The notes under the pieces: model-generated
Told to the model about the DNA's origin: nothing
What the model saw: the letters and a program-made list of their open reading frames with translations, nothing else
The model's database searches: none
From: Paludibacteraceae bacterium
Lineage (GTDB): Bacteria > Bacteroidota > Bacteroidia > Bacteroidales > Paludibacteraceae
Assembly: GCA_017547145.1 (NCBI GenBank)
Contig: JAFYQJ010000012.1
Location: 1-64,000, forward strand
DNA: 64,000 nucleotides
Direction: 5' to 3'
Shown here: positions 28,342-37,345 of the stretch, piece after piece
Layout: each line of letters opens with the position of its first letter
Numbering within the stretch: the stretch's first letter is position 1
Translations under genes and position numbers: made by a program

Positions 28342-29643
28342 TTACAGATTCATCAAATATGTTTTAAAATCAGAAAACTCTTTTGACATCAAAACAGTTT
28401 GTTTTTTGCCTTTCATAAACGCCTGTATTTTTTCCGGCACTTCTAATCTTTTTCCAATCACTAGCTCTACCGTATCTTTAAATTTTATTGGATGAGCCGT
28501 TTCTAAAAAAACACCATTTTCATCATCTTTCAATGTTTCTTTTAATGCCAAATATCCACAAGCTCCATGAGGATCTAATAAATATTTAGTTTCGGCAAAA
28601 CATTCTAAAATAGCAGATTTAATAGCATTGTCAGAATAAGCAAAACCATCTATTTCTTGACATATTACAGAATGATTATTTTTATACAAATCAAGAATAC
28701 GAGCAAAATTACTTGGGTCACCTACATCCATTGCATTTGCTATGGTAGAAACCGAAGGAAAAGGTACATATTCTCCTGTATTTAAATATTTTAAGAATAC
28801 ATCATTACTGTTATTTGCAGCAACAAATCTACGAATAGGTAATCCCATTTTTTTTGCAAAAATTCCAGCTGTTATATTCCCAAAATTTCCACTTGGAACA
28901 CACATAACAACATTTTTATGCTTATTAAGTTTTTTCAATTGTGCATACGCATAAAAATAGTAAAATGATTGTGGAAGAAATCGAGCCACATTTATAGAAT
29001 TTGCCGAAGTAAGAAGCTTTTTCTTGTTAATATCTTCATCAAGAAAAGCTGTTTTTACCAAGCGTTGACAATCGTCAAAAGTACCATCAACTTCTATTGC
29101 TGTTATATTTTTACCTAATGTTGTAAACTGGCATTCTTGAATAGCACTTACTTTCCCTTTGGGATAAAGCACATAAACCGAAATACCATCAACCCCTAAA
29201 AAACCATTTGCTACTGCACTCCCTGTATCGCCCGATGTAGCCACAAGCACATTGACATCAGACAGACCTTGCTTTTTTACAAAATACCCTAACAACCTAG
29301 ACATAAATCGTGCACCTACGTCTTTAAATGCCAATGTAGGCCCATGAAATAATTCTAAAGTATAAATATTCTTTTCAACATTAATAAGAGGAATTTCAAA
29401 GTTAAGTGTATCGTAAACAATACTTTTCAAATCATCAGCATGAATATCTTCTCCAAAAAATGCATTAGCAACAGCAAACGCCATTTCTTGCAAAGAAAGA
29501 TGCTCTATATTATCAAAAAATTCTGCTGGTAGTTTTTTTATTTCGTCAGGCATAAACAATCCTTTATCGCTTGCCAGTCCTCTTACAACTGCATCGCATA
29601 AAGAAACTCCAAACTCTTGTTTATTTGTACTATAATATTTCAT
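28342..29643 (-). CDS. thrC: Threonine synthase
   Basis: This 433-residue PLP enzyme makes threonine from O-phosphohomoserine. The N-terminus MKYYSTN and FGVSLCDAVVRGLASDKGLFMPD is that of the long ThrC class. The PLP lysine lies in HGPTLAFKDVGARF, followed by the substrate loop ATSGDTGSAVANGF and GNFGNITAG. The start codon overlaps the wzz stop by 4 bases (ATGA), so it is translationally coupled to a polysaccharide gene; the other threonine genes are not nearby. Confidence 0.96.
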   Translation of the reverse strand: MKYYSTNKQEFGVSLCDAVVRGLASDKGLFMPDEIKKLPAEFFDNIEHLSLQEMAFAVANAFFGEDIHADDLKSIVYDTLNFEIPLINVEKNIYTLELFHGPTLAFKDVGARFMSRLLGYFVKKQGLSDVNVLVATSGDTGSAVANGFLGVDGISVYVLYPKGKVSAIQECQFTTLGKNITAIEVDGTFDDCQRLVKTAFLDEDINKKKLLTSANSINVARFLPQSFYYFYAYAQLKKLNKHKNVVMCVPSGNFGNITAGIFAKKMGLPIRRFVAANNSNDVFLKYLNTGEYVPFPSVSTIANAMDVGDPSNFARILDLYKNNHSVICQEIDGFAYSDNAIKSAILECFAETKYLLDPHGACGYLALKETLKDDENGVFLETAHPIKFKDTVELVIGKRLEVPEKIQAFMKGKKQTVLMSKEFSDFKTYLMNL

Positions 29644-30833
29644 TCTACAATTTTCTTTTTACGAAGTTTTGAAAAGATTGATTTATCTTCGTTTTCAAAC
29701 CACGCAGACAACTTATCATTTTGTAAAATTTCAAGGATATATTGCTTGAATACAATTACACAAAAAGCTGCTGCAGTTCCCATCAAAACAAATATAAAAA
29801 TTATACTCATTTTGCTTGTTCCAACAGGTTCAATTGGCACAGTAACTGGTTCTAAAACCATAAATACAGGCGTATCCTCTTTAACACTAATTTTTGCTTG
29901 CTCTAATTGCGAAGTCAAACTTGCATAAACATCAAACGCCGCCAATGACTCTTCTTCCAAACGAGTCATTTTAGCTTGTGCCATAGCTGTATTCAATGAT
30001 TTATTAGCATCTTGAAAACGTGCTAATTTCTCGCGTTTTTCTTGATAATTTGCTTCAGCTTCTTGAAAACGTTCTTCTACAAAATCAAGATAATTTTGTG
30101 CTTTTTGTGTCTTATATTTTATAATATATTTCTGCAAAAGTTGCTCTGTTGCCGATGTAATTTGAGCAGCGGCAACAGCTTCTGGCATTCTCGCAATTAT
30201 CGACACACTATTATTTTTAGGATCAACTGCAATAGTAACTATTTCATTTAAAGCAATAGTAGCTCCATATTCTATTTCGTTTAGAGGAACGTATTCTGGG
30301 GTTTTCACTTCATTTGTTATCGAAGCAGAACGCTCCATCATCTTATTTCTTAAAGCAATTCTTTCCTTACGTTTTTTTACAGCAAAATAGTTTATAGTTT
30401 TTGCTTTCAAACGACGGAACCATAAAAAGCGTTTATATTCTGGCTTTACTACATAATCATAAATTGTAACATTTGAAGGAAATTTTGATAACGTAATGTT
30501 CGTTTGCAACAATTCCTTTTTAAAATGTACATTATTAAATACATTTTTATACAAATCGACAGGCAATGCCGAATTCGACGTACCCGTTAACGCACCAAGA
30601 TTTACTCCAGCCATTGCTGCTAAACCTCCTAACGAGCCACCTATTTTAAGACCGCTCGTACCTTGAGGCACAATAACACTCCGTGCTTCATATTGCTTTT
30701 GATTGAATAATGCTATTATAATTCCGCAACAAAACGAAAGAAGCATTACTCTCAAAATGAAATATTTTTTCTTTTTTATATCAGAAAATATTTCTTTTAA
30801 ATTCAATTCATTGTTTTCTCTATTCTCTGCCAT
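29640..30833 (-). CDS. Wzz-type polysaccharide chain-length/copolymerase protein
   Basis: This 397-residue inner-membrane protein has one helix near the N-terminus (about 32-50) and one near the C-terminus (about 345-370), with a long periplasmic region between them that includes a coiled coil (FVEERFQEAEANYQEKREKLARFQDANKSL). The pattern EKIFSDIKKKKYFILR / PVTVPIEPVGTSK is typical of Wzz polysaccharide copolymerases. No tyrosine-kinase domain is fused. With the adjacent Wza-like protein it should control the length and export of an exopolysaccharide or O-antigen. Confidence 0.88.
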   Translation of the reverse strand: MAENRENNELNLKEIFSDIKKKKYFILRVMLLSFCCGIIIALFNQKQYEARSVIVPQGTSGLKIGGSLGGLAAMAGVNLGALTGTSNSALPVDLYKNVFNNVHFKKELLQTNITLSKFPSNVTIYDYVVKPEYKRFLWFRRLKAKTINYFAVKKRKERIALRNKMMERSASITNEVKTPEYVPLNEIEYGATIALNEIVTIAVDPKNNSVSIIARMPEAVAAAQITSATEQLLQKYIIKYKTQKAQNYLDFVEERFQEAEANYQEKREKLARFQDANKSLNTAMAQAKMTRLEEESLAAFDVYASLTSQLEQAKISVKEDTPVFMVLEPVTVPIEPVGTSKMSIIFIFVLMGTAAAFCVIVFKQYILEILQNDKLSAWFENEDKSIFSKLRKKKIVE

Positions 30834-30863
30834 ATCTTTTTCTATTTTTCCGAATAAAATATG

Positions 30864-33230
30864 TTATTTATTGTTTAATGTAACAACTAAAGTTGTTAGC
30901 ACTGTTGCCAAAGAAACAACCGACGAAGTAATACCAACAACCTCTCCTGCTGTCATATTACGACGTTCTTTTTTGAGAGGAACTACAATTTCACATCCGG
31001 GTTGTATTTGCGAAGCAAAACGCAATTTTTTCGTTTTTCCATTCATATAAACTACATACTTCTTGCACTTTGCAGCTCTTGTTTCATAACCTCCTGCAAG
31101 GTCTATATACCCCATTACAGATTGCCCTTCTTTAAATGGTACAGCACTTTGATTAGCCACTGCTCCACTTATTTTCACAATACCATTATAAACAGGGACT
31201 ATCAATCGGTCGCCCTTACGTAAAACAATATCTTCATTACCTCCTTCGTTCTTCATAACTTTTTCAAAATCTAATCCTATCACATATTCAGTGGTAGTAT
31301 CTATCAAACTAGTCAAAGTAGTATCGTTTCCTAATGTTGTTTCTTTTTTTACTTTGTCAAGTAGCACCTTCGAACGAGATATTTCAGCTTCATTCATTTG
31401 ACGAATTAAGCGACAACCTTTTACATAAGCATTACTTGTAAATCCTCCTGCACGTTTAATAAGCGAAGATATCCTCTCTCCTTCCGATAATTTTGCATAA
31501 ACTCCAGGCAACAAAACTTCTCCCAAAATAGAGACATTATCTTGCTCTTTATACCAAGGTGCTTGATAGACATAAATTTCGTCGTAAGGCTCTAAAATAA
31601 TATCTTTATCAGATTCCCCTTCTTCTATCGAAATTGTGAATGTCTTTATTGTTTTATTATTCACATCCTTTTCGTCAAAACAACGTCGATAAATATCAAT
31701 TCTTGCTTTATAGGCAGTTTCTAACATTCCACCAGCTTGCAACAACAAATCTTTTACCTGCATTTGCTTTACAAAAGTATACTTACCAGGTTTTTTCACA
31801 GATCCTCTAATCGTTACATAATAATCATCTTTTGTTCCTAAAAGAGTTGGGATGAATAAAACGTCGTTCTTCTGCAATGTAAAATTTTGTATTTTCCCCG
31901 ACAATAAATCATCGATATTAAAAGATTCAGAATATCTAGTATAATCTTCTGCTTCACGATACAATATTGCACGTTCGCGGAATGCATCTCCTTTTAAACC
32001 GCCAGCAATCTCAATAAGATCTTTTACTGTAGTTAAATCTGCCCCAATAGCATAAAATCCTTCGCGATAAACAGAACCTACAATTTCAACTTTATTTTCG
32101 TAGTCAGGCAAAATAGCCGCAACTTCTACTTTATCGCCATTTTTCAATTCAAATGACTTATATTCAGTTTCTTTTACTGTGTAATATTGCAATTTTTCAT
32201 CACCGCTTCTACTCAATTGAACATTTTTTGTAAAAGCTTTATCGGCAACTCCACCCGCAAAATAAAACAAATCCTCAATCGTTTCACCTTGTTTCATCTC
32301 ATACTTCATCGGACGCTTAACAGCTCCCTCTATACTAACCATTATATTGTAAGTACCAACCAAAACAACATCGCCATCATTCAATATTATGTCATCATTG
32401 TTTTTACCTTTCAACAAATATTCGTATACATCTAGCGTTTTAAAAAGTTTTCCATTGCGAAATACCTGAATATTACGCAATGAACCAATAGGAGAAACAC
32501 CTCCAGCTACATACAAAGCATGAAAAACAGAAGAAAGCGACGATATAGAATAAGTCCCAGGAGCTGAAACTTCTCCAAGAATATTCACTTGAATTCCTCT
32601 AAGTTTCCCTAAAGAAACTTTCATATAAGTACCCCCATTTGTAGCTGCTAAATCAGAATAAACTTTACCATAAGCCACTTTTATTCGCTTGGCCGCATCT
32701 TTCATTTTCAAGCCACTCAATGTTATCAAACCCACATCTGGCAATACAACATCGCCTTCGGGAGAAATAACTTGGATTTCAGCAAACTCCGAATTTCCCC
32801 AAACATCAATAATTACCTCATCACCAGGGCCAAGAACGTAATCTTCTGGTACAGGAACATTCAAATTTGGTGCAAAATTCAATTGTTTGTTCAAGAAAAG
32901 ATTTTGGCCAAAAATCGTATTAGCAACCTCACGAGCTTTTTCATCTACCTCAACCACTTGCTCTATAATCGGTTGCTCTCTCAAACGATTTTCAGTTCCA
33001 ATGGTGTATTCTTCTAATAGTTCATCATTTTTTATCTTTTGCTCCAACATTTTCAAACGTTGAACTGAAACACCTCGTCGCTCCAAATCTTCCATAATTT
33101 CCACTTGCGAATGCCCAGCTTCTTTATGTTCTTTCAAAATTTTTATCAACTGAGTATCTGTTATTTGTGCAAAAGAAAATACACAAGAAAACAAAACGAT
33201 ACAAACACAAATAAATCTTCTATTTTTCAT
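30864..33230 (-). CDS. Wza-like polysaccharide export protein with SLBB repeats
   Basis: This 788-residue outer-membrane protein has a signal peptide ending in SFAQ. It continues with a helical region (residues 22-110), the polysaccharide-export domain (VPEDYVLGPGDEVIIDVWG, then ISPEGDVVLPDVG) and five to six SLBB beta-grasp repeats (motifs IEGAVKRPMKYEM, IVGSVYREGFYAI, IRGSVKKPGKYTF, ILGEVLLPGVYA, ISGAVANQSAVPF). A hydrophobic C-terminal segment ends it. It should form the outer-membrane channel for polysaccharide export together with Wzz. It is the first gene of a seven-gene operon that runs to 23906. Confidence 0.9.
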   Translation of the reverse strand: MKNRRFICVCIVLFSCVFSFAQITDTQLIKILKEHKEAGHSQVEIMEDLERRGVSVQRLKMLEQKIKNDELLEEYTIGTENRLREQPIIEQVVEVDEKAREVANTIFGQNLFLNKQLNFAPNLNVPVPEDYVLGPGDEVIIDVWGNSEFAEIQVISPEGDVVLPDVGLITLSGLKMKDAAKRIKVAYGKVYSDLAATNGGTYMKVSLGKLRGIQVNILGEVSAPGTYSISSLSSVFHALYVAGGVSPIGSLRNIQVFRNGKLFKTLDVYEYLLKGKNNDDIILNDGDVVLVGTYNIMVSIEGAVKRPMKYEMKQGETIEDLFYFAGGVADKAFTKNVQLSRSGDEKLQYYTVKETEYKSFELKNGDKVEVAAILPDYENKVEIVGSVYREGFYAIGADLTTVKDLIEIAGGLKGDAFRERAILYREAEDYTRYSESFNIDDLLSGKIQNFTLQKNDVLFIPTLLGTKDDYYVTIRGSVKKPGKYTFVKQMQVKDLLLQAGGMLETAYKARIDIYRRCFDEKDVNNKTIKTFTISIEEGESDKDIILEPYDEIYVYQAPWYKEQDNVSILGEVLLPGVYAKLSEGERISSLIKRAGGFTSNAYVKGCRLIRQMNEAEISRSKVLLDKVKKETTLGNDTTLTSLIDTTTEYVIGLDFEKVMKNEGGNEDIVLRKGDRLIVPVYNGIVKISGAVANQSAVPFKEGQSVMGYIDLAGGYETRAAKCKKYVVYMNGKTKKLRFASQIQPGCEIVVPLKKERRNMTAGEVVGITSSVVSLATVLTTLVVTLNNK

Positions 33231-33266
33231 TTTAATAAAAGTTAAAATATACCTTATTTAAACGCA

Positions 33267-33274
33267 CAAAGATA
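33267..33274 (-). promoter_or_regulatory. -7 box of the wza-like/wzz/thrC/porE operon
   Basis: TATCTTTG on the minus strand ends 36 bases before the ATG. A 13-base palindrome TCTCATAATGAGA lies just upstream at 33291-33303, where an operator could sit. Confidence 0.6.
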
Positions 33275-33443
33275 CAAGATTATTGTACGCTCTCATAATG
33301 AGATTTACAAGATTTATAAAAAAAACACTAAAATGTATACTTTTCTTTATATACATAACAAAAGTTTATCTTGAAATGCAAGGTGAAACATCACTCCCAA
33401 CAATTCGAAAGTTCGGCTTATGCTTTTTACCAAAATTATTATT

Positions 33444-33451
33444 TACTTTTG
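33444..33451 (+). promoter_or_regulatory. -7 box of radA
   Basis: TACTTTTG ends 23 bases before the ATG at 33475. An upstream in-frame ATG (33283) lies before this box and is therefore unlikely to be used. Confidence 0.65.
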
Positions 33452-33474
33452 CCCATAACAAAAAACTATATCCT

Positions 33475-34842
33475 ATGGCTAAAACAAAATCGGTTTTTGT
33501 ATGTCAAAAATGTGGTGCCGAATCGGCAAAATGGATTGGGAAATGCCCATCGTGCGGCGAATGGAATAGTTATTCCGAAGAAATTATCCATAAAGAGCAA
33601 ACCTCTAAAATTCCTCACAACTATTCGGAAAACACAAAGCAAAAACCTGTTTTAATACAAGACGTTATTGCTACCAACGAAAAACGCATTGACACAACTT
33701 CGGCAGAATTTAATCGTGTATTAGGAGGTGGACTTGTAGAAGGATCTCTTGTATTAATTGGAGGTGAGCCTGGCATTGGAAAATCTACCCTCGTGCTACA
33801 AGTGGCCTTACGAATGAAAGGCAAAAAAATTCTCTATATCTCTGGCGAAGAAAGTAGCAATCAAATAAAAATGCGTTCGGAACGGATACAAAAACCTGAA
33901 TCGGAATGTTATGTTGTGAGTGAGACCTCTCTTGAACAAATTTTCACGCACATAAAAAACATCAAACCCGACATTGTTATAGTAGATTCCATACAAACCA
34001 TATCGACCGAAACCATAGACTCATCACCGGGCAACATTACTCAAGTGCGCGAATGTGCTATTTCTTTACTTCGCTTCGCAAAAGAAACTAATATTCCTGT
34101 TTTATTAATTGGACATATCAACAAAGACGGGAATATTGCTGGACCGAAAGTTTTAGAACATATTGTTGACACGGTACTTCAATTTGAAGGCGACAGACAC
34201 TATATGTACCGAATTTTACGAGCTAACAAAAATCGATTTGGGAGCACCGACGAACTTGCTATTTTTGAGATGAACAGCTATGGTTTGCGTGAAGTTTTAA
34301 ACCCTTCAGAATTACTCTTATCGCACACTCAAGACGCTTTGAGCGGAATTGCCGTATCGGCTGCCATAGAAGGAGCACGACCATTTTTAATCGAAGTTCA
34401 AGCATTAGTAAGCACCGCTGCCTATGGCACCCCACAACGCTCTTCTACAGGGTTCGATATTCGTAGGCTGAATATGCTTTTGGCTGTAATAGAAAAACGT
34501 GCAGGATTTAAACTTGCACAAAAAGATGTATTTATCAACATTGCAGGAGGATTAAAAGTAAACGACCCAGGCATCGATTTGTCTATACTTGCAGCCGTAC
34601 TCTCCTCAAACTTTGATATTGCCATCGACAAAACTACATGTATGGCAGGCGAAGTTGGGCTATCGGGCGAAATACGACCTATCTCGCGTATCGAACAACG
34701 AATAAAAGAAGCCGAAAAATTAGGATTCAAAAAAATAATAATACCAGAATACAACTTCAAACAACTCATAAAAAAAGAAGCAAATATCGAAATTGTCCAT
34801 GCAAAAAGAATTGAGAACGCCTTTAAGTGCTTGTTCGGATAA
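33475..34842 (+). CDS. radA: DNA repair protein RadA
   Basis: RadA processes branched recombination intermediates. This 455-residue protein begins with the C4 zinc finger CQKCGAESAKWIGKCPSCGEW. The RecA-like core follows, with Walker A GGEPGIGKST, ISGEES, VDSIQT and the RadA-specific NKNRFGS motif. A Lon-protease-like domain fills the C-terminus (VNDPGIDLSILAAVLSS, GEVGLSGEIRPI) without a catalytic Ser-Lys pair that I can see. The start at MAKTKSVFVCQKCG is supported by family comparison and by the promoter position. Confidence 0.96.
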   Translation: MAKTKSVFVCQKCGAESAKWIGKCPSCGEWNSYSEEIIHKEQTSKIPHNYSENTKQKPVLIQDVIATNEKRIDTTSAEFNRVLGGGLVEGSLVLIGGEPGIGKSTLVLQVALRMKGKKILYISGEESSNQIKMRSERIQKPESECYVVSETSLEQIFTHIKNIKPDIVIVDSIQTISTETIDSSPGNITQVRECAISLLRFAKETNIPVLLIGHINKDGNIAGPKVLEHIVDTVLQFEGDRHYMYRILRANKNRFGSTDELAIFEMNSYGLREVLNPSELLLSHTQDALSGIAVSAAIEGARPFLIEVQALVSTAAYGTPQRSSTGFDIRRLNMLLAVIEKRAGFKLAQKDVFINIAGGLKVNDPGIDLSILAAVLSSNFDIAIDKTTCMAGEVGLSGEIRPISRIEQRIKEAEKLGFKKIIIPEYNFKQLIKKEANIEIVHAKRIENAFKCLFG

Positions 34843-34850
34843 AATTTGTT

Positions 34851-34881
34851 TTGATTCGTTATTTTTTTCTTTGTATTTTTG
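34851..34881 (+). promoter_or_regulatory. Promoter of pfp
   Basis: TTG at 34851-34853 is followed 20 bases later by TATTTTTG (34874-34881), a near-consensus Bacteroidota promoter. The leader is about 27 bases. Confidence 0.75.
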
Positions 34882-34914
34882 TACGATTTTTTAAATTTTT
34901 AAAAGAATATATCA

Positions 34915-36534
34915 ATGGCAAAAAGTGCATTACAAGTAGCTCGTGCTGCTTATCAACCAAAGCTACCTAAAGCATTGCAAGGTGCTGTAGCTGTGAAAGA
35001 AGGTGAACCTACTCAATCTGTAGCTAACCAAGAAGAAATCAAACAATTGTTCCCTAACACTTACGGAATGCCTATCGTTACTTTCGAGGCAAGCAACGAA
35101 AAGGTTGAACTTCCTGCAATGAACGTGGGCGTTATCCTTTCAGGAGGACAAGCTCCTGGTGGACACAACGTTATTTCTGGTCTTTTCGACGGTTTGAAAT
35201 CGTTCAACAAAGATTGCAAATTGTACGGATTTTTGGGAGGACCTAGCGGTTTGACTGACCACAAATACATCGACCTAACTGCCGATATTATCGACGAATA
35301 TCGCAACACAGGTGGTTTCGACATTATTGGTTCTGGACGTACAAAATTGGAAGAAACAGAACAATTTGACAAAGGAATTGAAATTTGCAACGAACTTGGC
35401 ATCAAAGCCTTGGTAATTATTGGTGGCGACGACTCTAACACTAACGCTTGCGTTTTAGCAGAATACTATTTGCAAAAAAACACTGGCATTCAAGTTATTG
35501 GTTGCCCAAAAACTATCGATGGCGACTTGAAAAACAACATGATTGAAACTTCATTTGGTTTCGACACTGCTTGTAAAGTTTACTCGGAAGTTATCGGTAA
35601 CATCATGCGTGATGCTAACTCGGCTAAAAAATATTGGCACTTCATCAAATTGATGGGACGCTCGGCTTCTCACATTGCTCTTGAATGTGCTCTACAAACT
35701 CAACCGAACATCTGTATCGTTTCCGAAGAGGTTGAAGCTAAAAAAATGACGCTTGGACAAATCGTTGACGACATTGCTAATGCAGTGGCTGCTCGTGCTG
35801 CTGAAGGCAAAAACTTTGGTGTAATTCTTATTCCTGAAGGTTTGATTGAGTTCATTCCTGAAATGAAAGTGCTTATTGCAGAACTTAACGACTTGCTTGC
35901 TCACGAATCAAACGTAGCTAAAGCACTTGAAGGTTTGACTGAAACTTCAGCTGCTGTTTATGCATCGCTTCCTGAAGCTATTGCTAAGCAATTAACTCTT
36001 GACCGCGACCCTCACGGCAACGTACAAGTTTCACTTATTGAAACTGAAAAATTGCTTATCGAAATGGTAAAAACTCGCTTGGCTGCAATGAAAGCTGAAG
36101 GAAAATTCGTAGGCAAGTTCTCTGGTCTTGGTCACTTCTTTGGTTACGAAGGACGCTGTGCAGCTCCATCGAACTTCGATGCAGACTACTGCTACTCACT
36201 TGGTTTCAATGCTGCTCAACTTATTGCTGCTGGCAAAACTGGTTATATGTCGCTTGTGCGTAACACTACTGCTCCTGCTGCAGAATGGATTGCTGGTGGT
36301 GTGCCTGTTACAATGATGATGAACATGGAACGTCGCCATGGCGAAATGAAACCTGTTATCCGCAAAGCATTGGTAGAATTGGAAGGAGCTCCTTTCAAAG
36401 CATTGGTAGAAAACCGTGCGGTATGGGCTAAAGAAACTGCATACGTTTACCCAGGTCCTATCCAATACTTTGGGCCATCGGAAGTGTGCGACCAACCAAC
36501 TAAAACTCTTGCTTTGGAACAACAAGCAAAATAA
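34915..36534 (+). CDS. pfp: Pyrophosphate-dependent 6-phosphofructokinase
   Basis: This enzyme phosphorylates fructose 6-phosphate reversibly using PPi. The 539-residue length matches the long PPi-PFK class (plant beta-like). [14 protein letters not shown] forms the phosphate loop. The motif GGDDSNTNA has Asp where ATP-PFK has Gly, a marker of PPi use. [10 protein letters not shown] supplies the catalytic Asp and the PPi-specific Lys, and [17 protein letters not shown] binds the substrate. Codon use is regular and richer in G+C than in neighbours, as in highly expressed genes. It is monocistronic, between a near-consensus promoter and a strong terminator. Confidence 0.95.
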   Translation: MAKSALQVARAAYQPKLPKALQGAVAVKEGEPTQSVANQEEIKQLFPNTYGMPIVTFEASNEKVELPAMNVGVILSGGQAPGGHNVISGLFDGLKSFNKDCKLYGFLGGPSGLTDHKYIDLTADIIDEYRNTGGFDIIGSGRTKLEETEQFDKGIEICNELGIKALVIIGGDDSNTNACVLAEYYLQKNTGIQVIGCPKTIDGDLKNNMIETSFGFDTACKVYSEVIGNIMRDANSAKKYWHFIKLMGRSASHIALECALQTQPNICIVSEEVEAKKMTLGQIVDDIANAVAARAAEGKNFGVILIPEGLIEFIPEMKVLIAELNDLLAHESNVAKALEGLTETSAAVYASLPEAIAKQLTLDRDPHGNVQVSLIETEKLLIEMVKTRLAAMKAEGKFVGKFSGLGHFFGYEGRCAAPSNFDADYCYSLGFNAAQLIAAGKTGYMSLVRNTTAPAAEWIAGGVPVTMMMNMERRHGEMKPVIRKALVELEGAPFKALVENRAVWAKETAYVYPGPIQYFGPSEVCDQPTKTLALEQQAK

Positions 36535-36562
36535 TATCGGTCGACTATAGCGACCAAAGTGA

Positions 36563-36595
36563 AGAGCGAGGAAACATGTTTTTCTCGCTCTTTTT
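36563..36595 (+). terminator. Terminator of pfp
   Basis: The 8-bp perfect stem AGAGCGAG / CTCGCTCT has a 13-base loop and is followed by TTTTT. Confidence 0.88.
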
Positions 36596-36596
36596 G

Positions 36597-36628
36597 TTTG
36601 GTTACAAACGAATAAGTTTTTACTTTTG
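36597..36628 (+). promoter_or_regulatory. Near-consensus promoter after pfp
   Basis: TTTG (36597-36600), a 20-base spacer and TACTTTTG (36621-36628). Initiation is predicted near 36634, well upstream of the next gene at 36872. The core GAATAAGTTTTTACTTTTG recurs almost exactly at the DUF5020 promoter (38379-38397). Confidence 0.75.
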
Positions 36629-36633
36629 CTATT

Positions 36634-36837
36634 GTTCTTCCGTAAGAAGAGCAAGACATATTAAAAAAGCATTTTGCTTTATTTTCTTTCTAACTCAAAG
36701 TTTGGCGACTTAAAAGTGTCCGAAAGAGATAAGTTAAGATGCTCACGTTTTGGCGTGAGCTTAACTTTATTTCGTGGATACAGGTTACGCCAAACACCAG
36801 AGTTAGCGGGAAACAGTTAAGTTTCACGCTTTTTTTG
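36634..36837 (+). ncRNA. Candidate structured RNA (about 200 bases)
   Basis: The segment lies between a near-consensus promoter and a terminator and has no reading frame worth keeping. Hairpin 1 is GTTCTTC/GAAGAGC (36634-36652), right at the predicted 5' end. Hairpin 2 is AAAGCA/TGCTTT (36666-36680). The third is a 117-base rod. Its base is CTAACTC (36690-36696) with GAGTTAG (36800-36806). It continues with GTTTGGCG (36700-36707) with CGCCAAAC (36788-36795), GTGTCC with GGATAC, GAAA with TTTC, AAGTTAA with TTAACTT, and GCTCACG with CGTGAGC at the tip. The paired arms argue for a selected RNA fold or a palindromic element. It could instead be the leader of the T9SS cargo gene. Confidence 0.5.
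36805..36836 (+). terminator. Terminator closing the candidate RNA
   Basis: AGCGGGAAAC (36805-36814) pairs with GTTTCACGCT (36821-36830) apart from one G-A mismatch, and is followed by TTTTTT. Confidence 0.7.
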
Positions 36838-36871
36838 TGTCCGTCATTTTATAACCTTAATAAAAAAAGAG

Positions 36872-37306
36872 ATGAAAAAACTAATTACAATTTCAGTAGC
36901 ACTCGCCTTTGCTTTTGTAGCCCAAGCCGAAGTGCTGACTATGGTGATAGAAACCACCGAGGGCGAGCGTACTGTTTACGAACTCTCTACACTTCGCTCG
37001 CTGACGTTTGGTGGCGAGGTAGCCAATGCACAAACTACGGGAAAAACCGCTCGACGCATCTATTTTCTTGAAATGAACACTACGGAGCTTGACAACGTAC
37101 AAGTGCAAGTGAGCGTATTCCCCAACCCTGTGTGTGGCGTACTGCGTGTGAAGGGCGTGGAGCCGAACGCCACCTACCGAGTGATAGACCTCTCGGGACG
37201 AGTGGTGATGAGTGGTGTAGGGTGCGACATAGATGTGTCTACGCTTACCGAAAGCACCTATGTACTACAAGTAGCCGACGTGCTTGTAAAGTTTATTAAG
37301 AAATAA
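36872..37306 (+). CDS. Small secreted protein with T9SS type A sorting domain
   Basis: This 144-residue protein has a signal peptide (MKKLITISVALAFAFVAQA). A module of about 55 residues containing ERTVYELSTLRSLTFGG follows. From about residue 78 there is a C-terminal T9SS sorting domain: VFPNPVCGVLRVKG, YRVIDLSGRVVMSG, then YVLQVADVLVKFIKK. Such domains direct export through the type IX system and are removed at the surface. The body left after trimming would be very small. G+C is much higher than nearby (38 of 60 bases at 37141-37200), suggesting transfer or a different history. The next gene shares the N-terminal module. Confidence 0.8.
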   Translation: MKKLITISVALAFAFVAQAEVLTMVIETTEGERTVYELSTLRSLTFGGEVANAQTTGKTARRIYFLEMNTTELDNVQVQVSVFPNPVCGVLRVKGVEPNATYRVIDLSGRVVMSGVGCDIDVSTLTESTYVLQVADVLVKFIKK

Positions 37307-37345
37307 CAACGATTTATTAACCAATTAAAAAAAATAAAAAAAGAG

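Noticed and set aside
33283-33474. An N-terminal extension of 64 residues on RadA
   Set aside because: The zinc-finger start MAKTKSVFVCQKCG is the family start, and the -7 box at 33444-33451 lies inside the extension.
36634-36837. 6S RNA, SRP (4.5S) RNA or tmRNA
   Set aside because: There is no closing stem joining the two ends with a central bubble (6S), no GGAA-tetraloop core (SRP), and no tRNA-like ends or tag reading frame (tmRNA).
36739-37071. A 110-codon frame over the RNA candidate and the start of the T9SS cargo gene
   Set aside because: It runs through the terminator, and the real frame at 36872 has a signal peptide and sorting domain.
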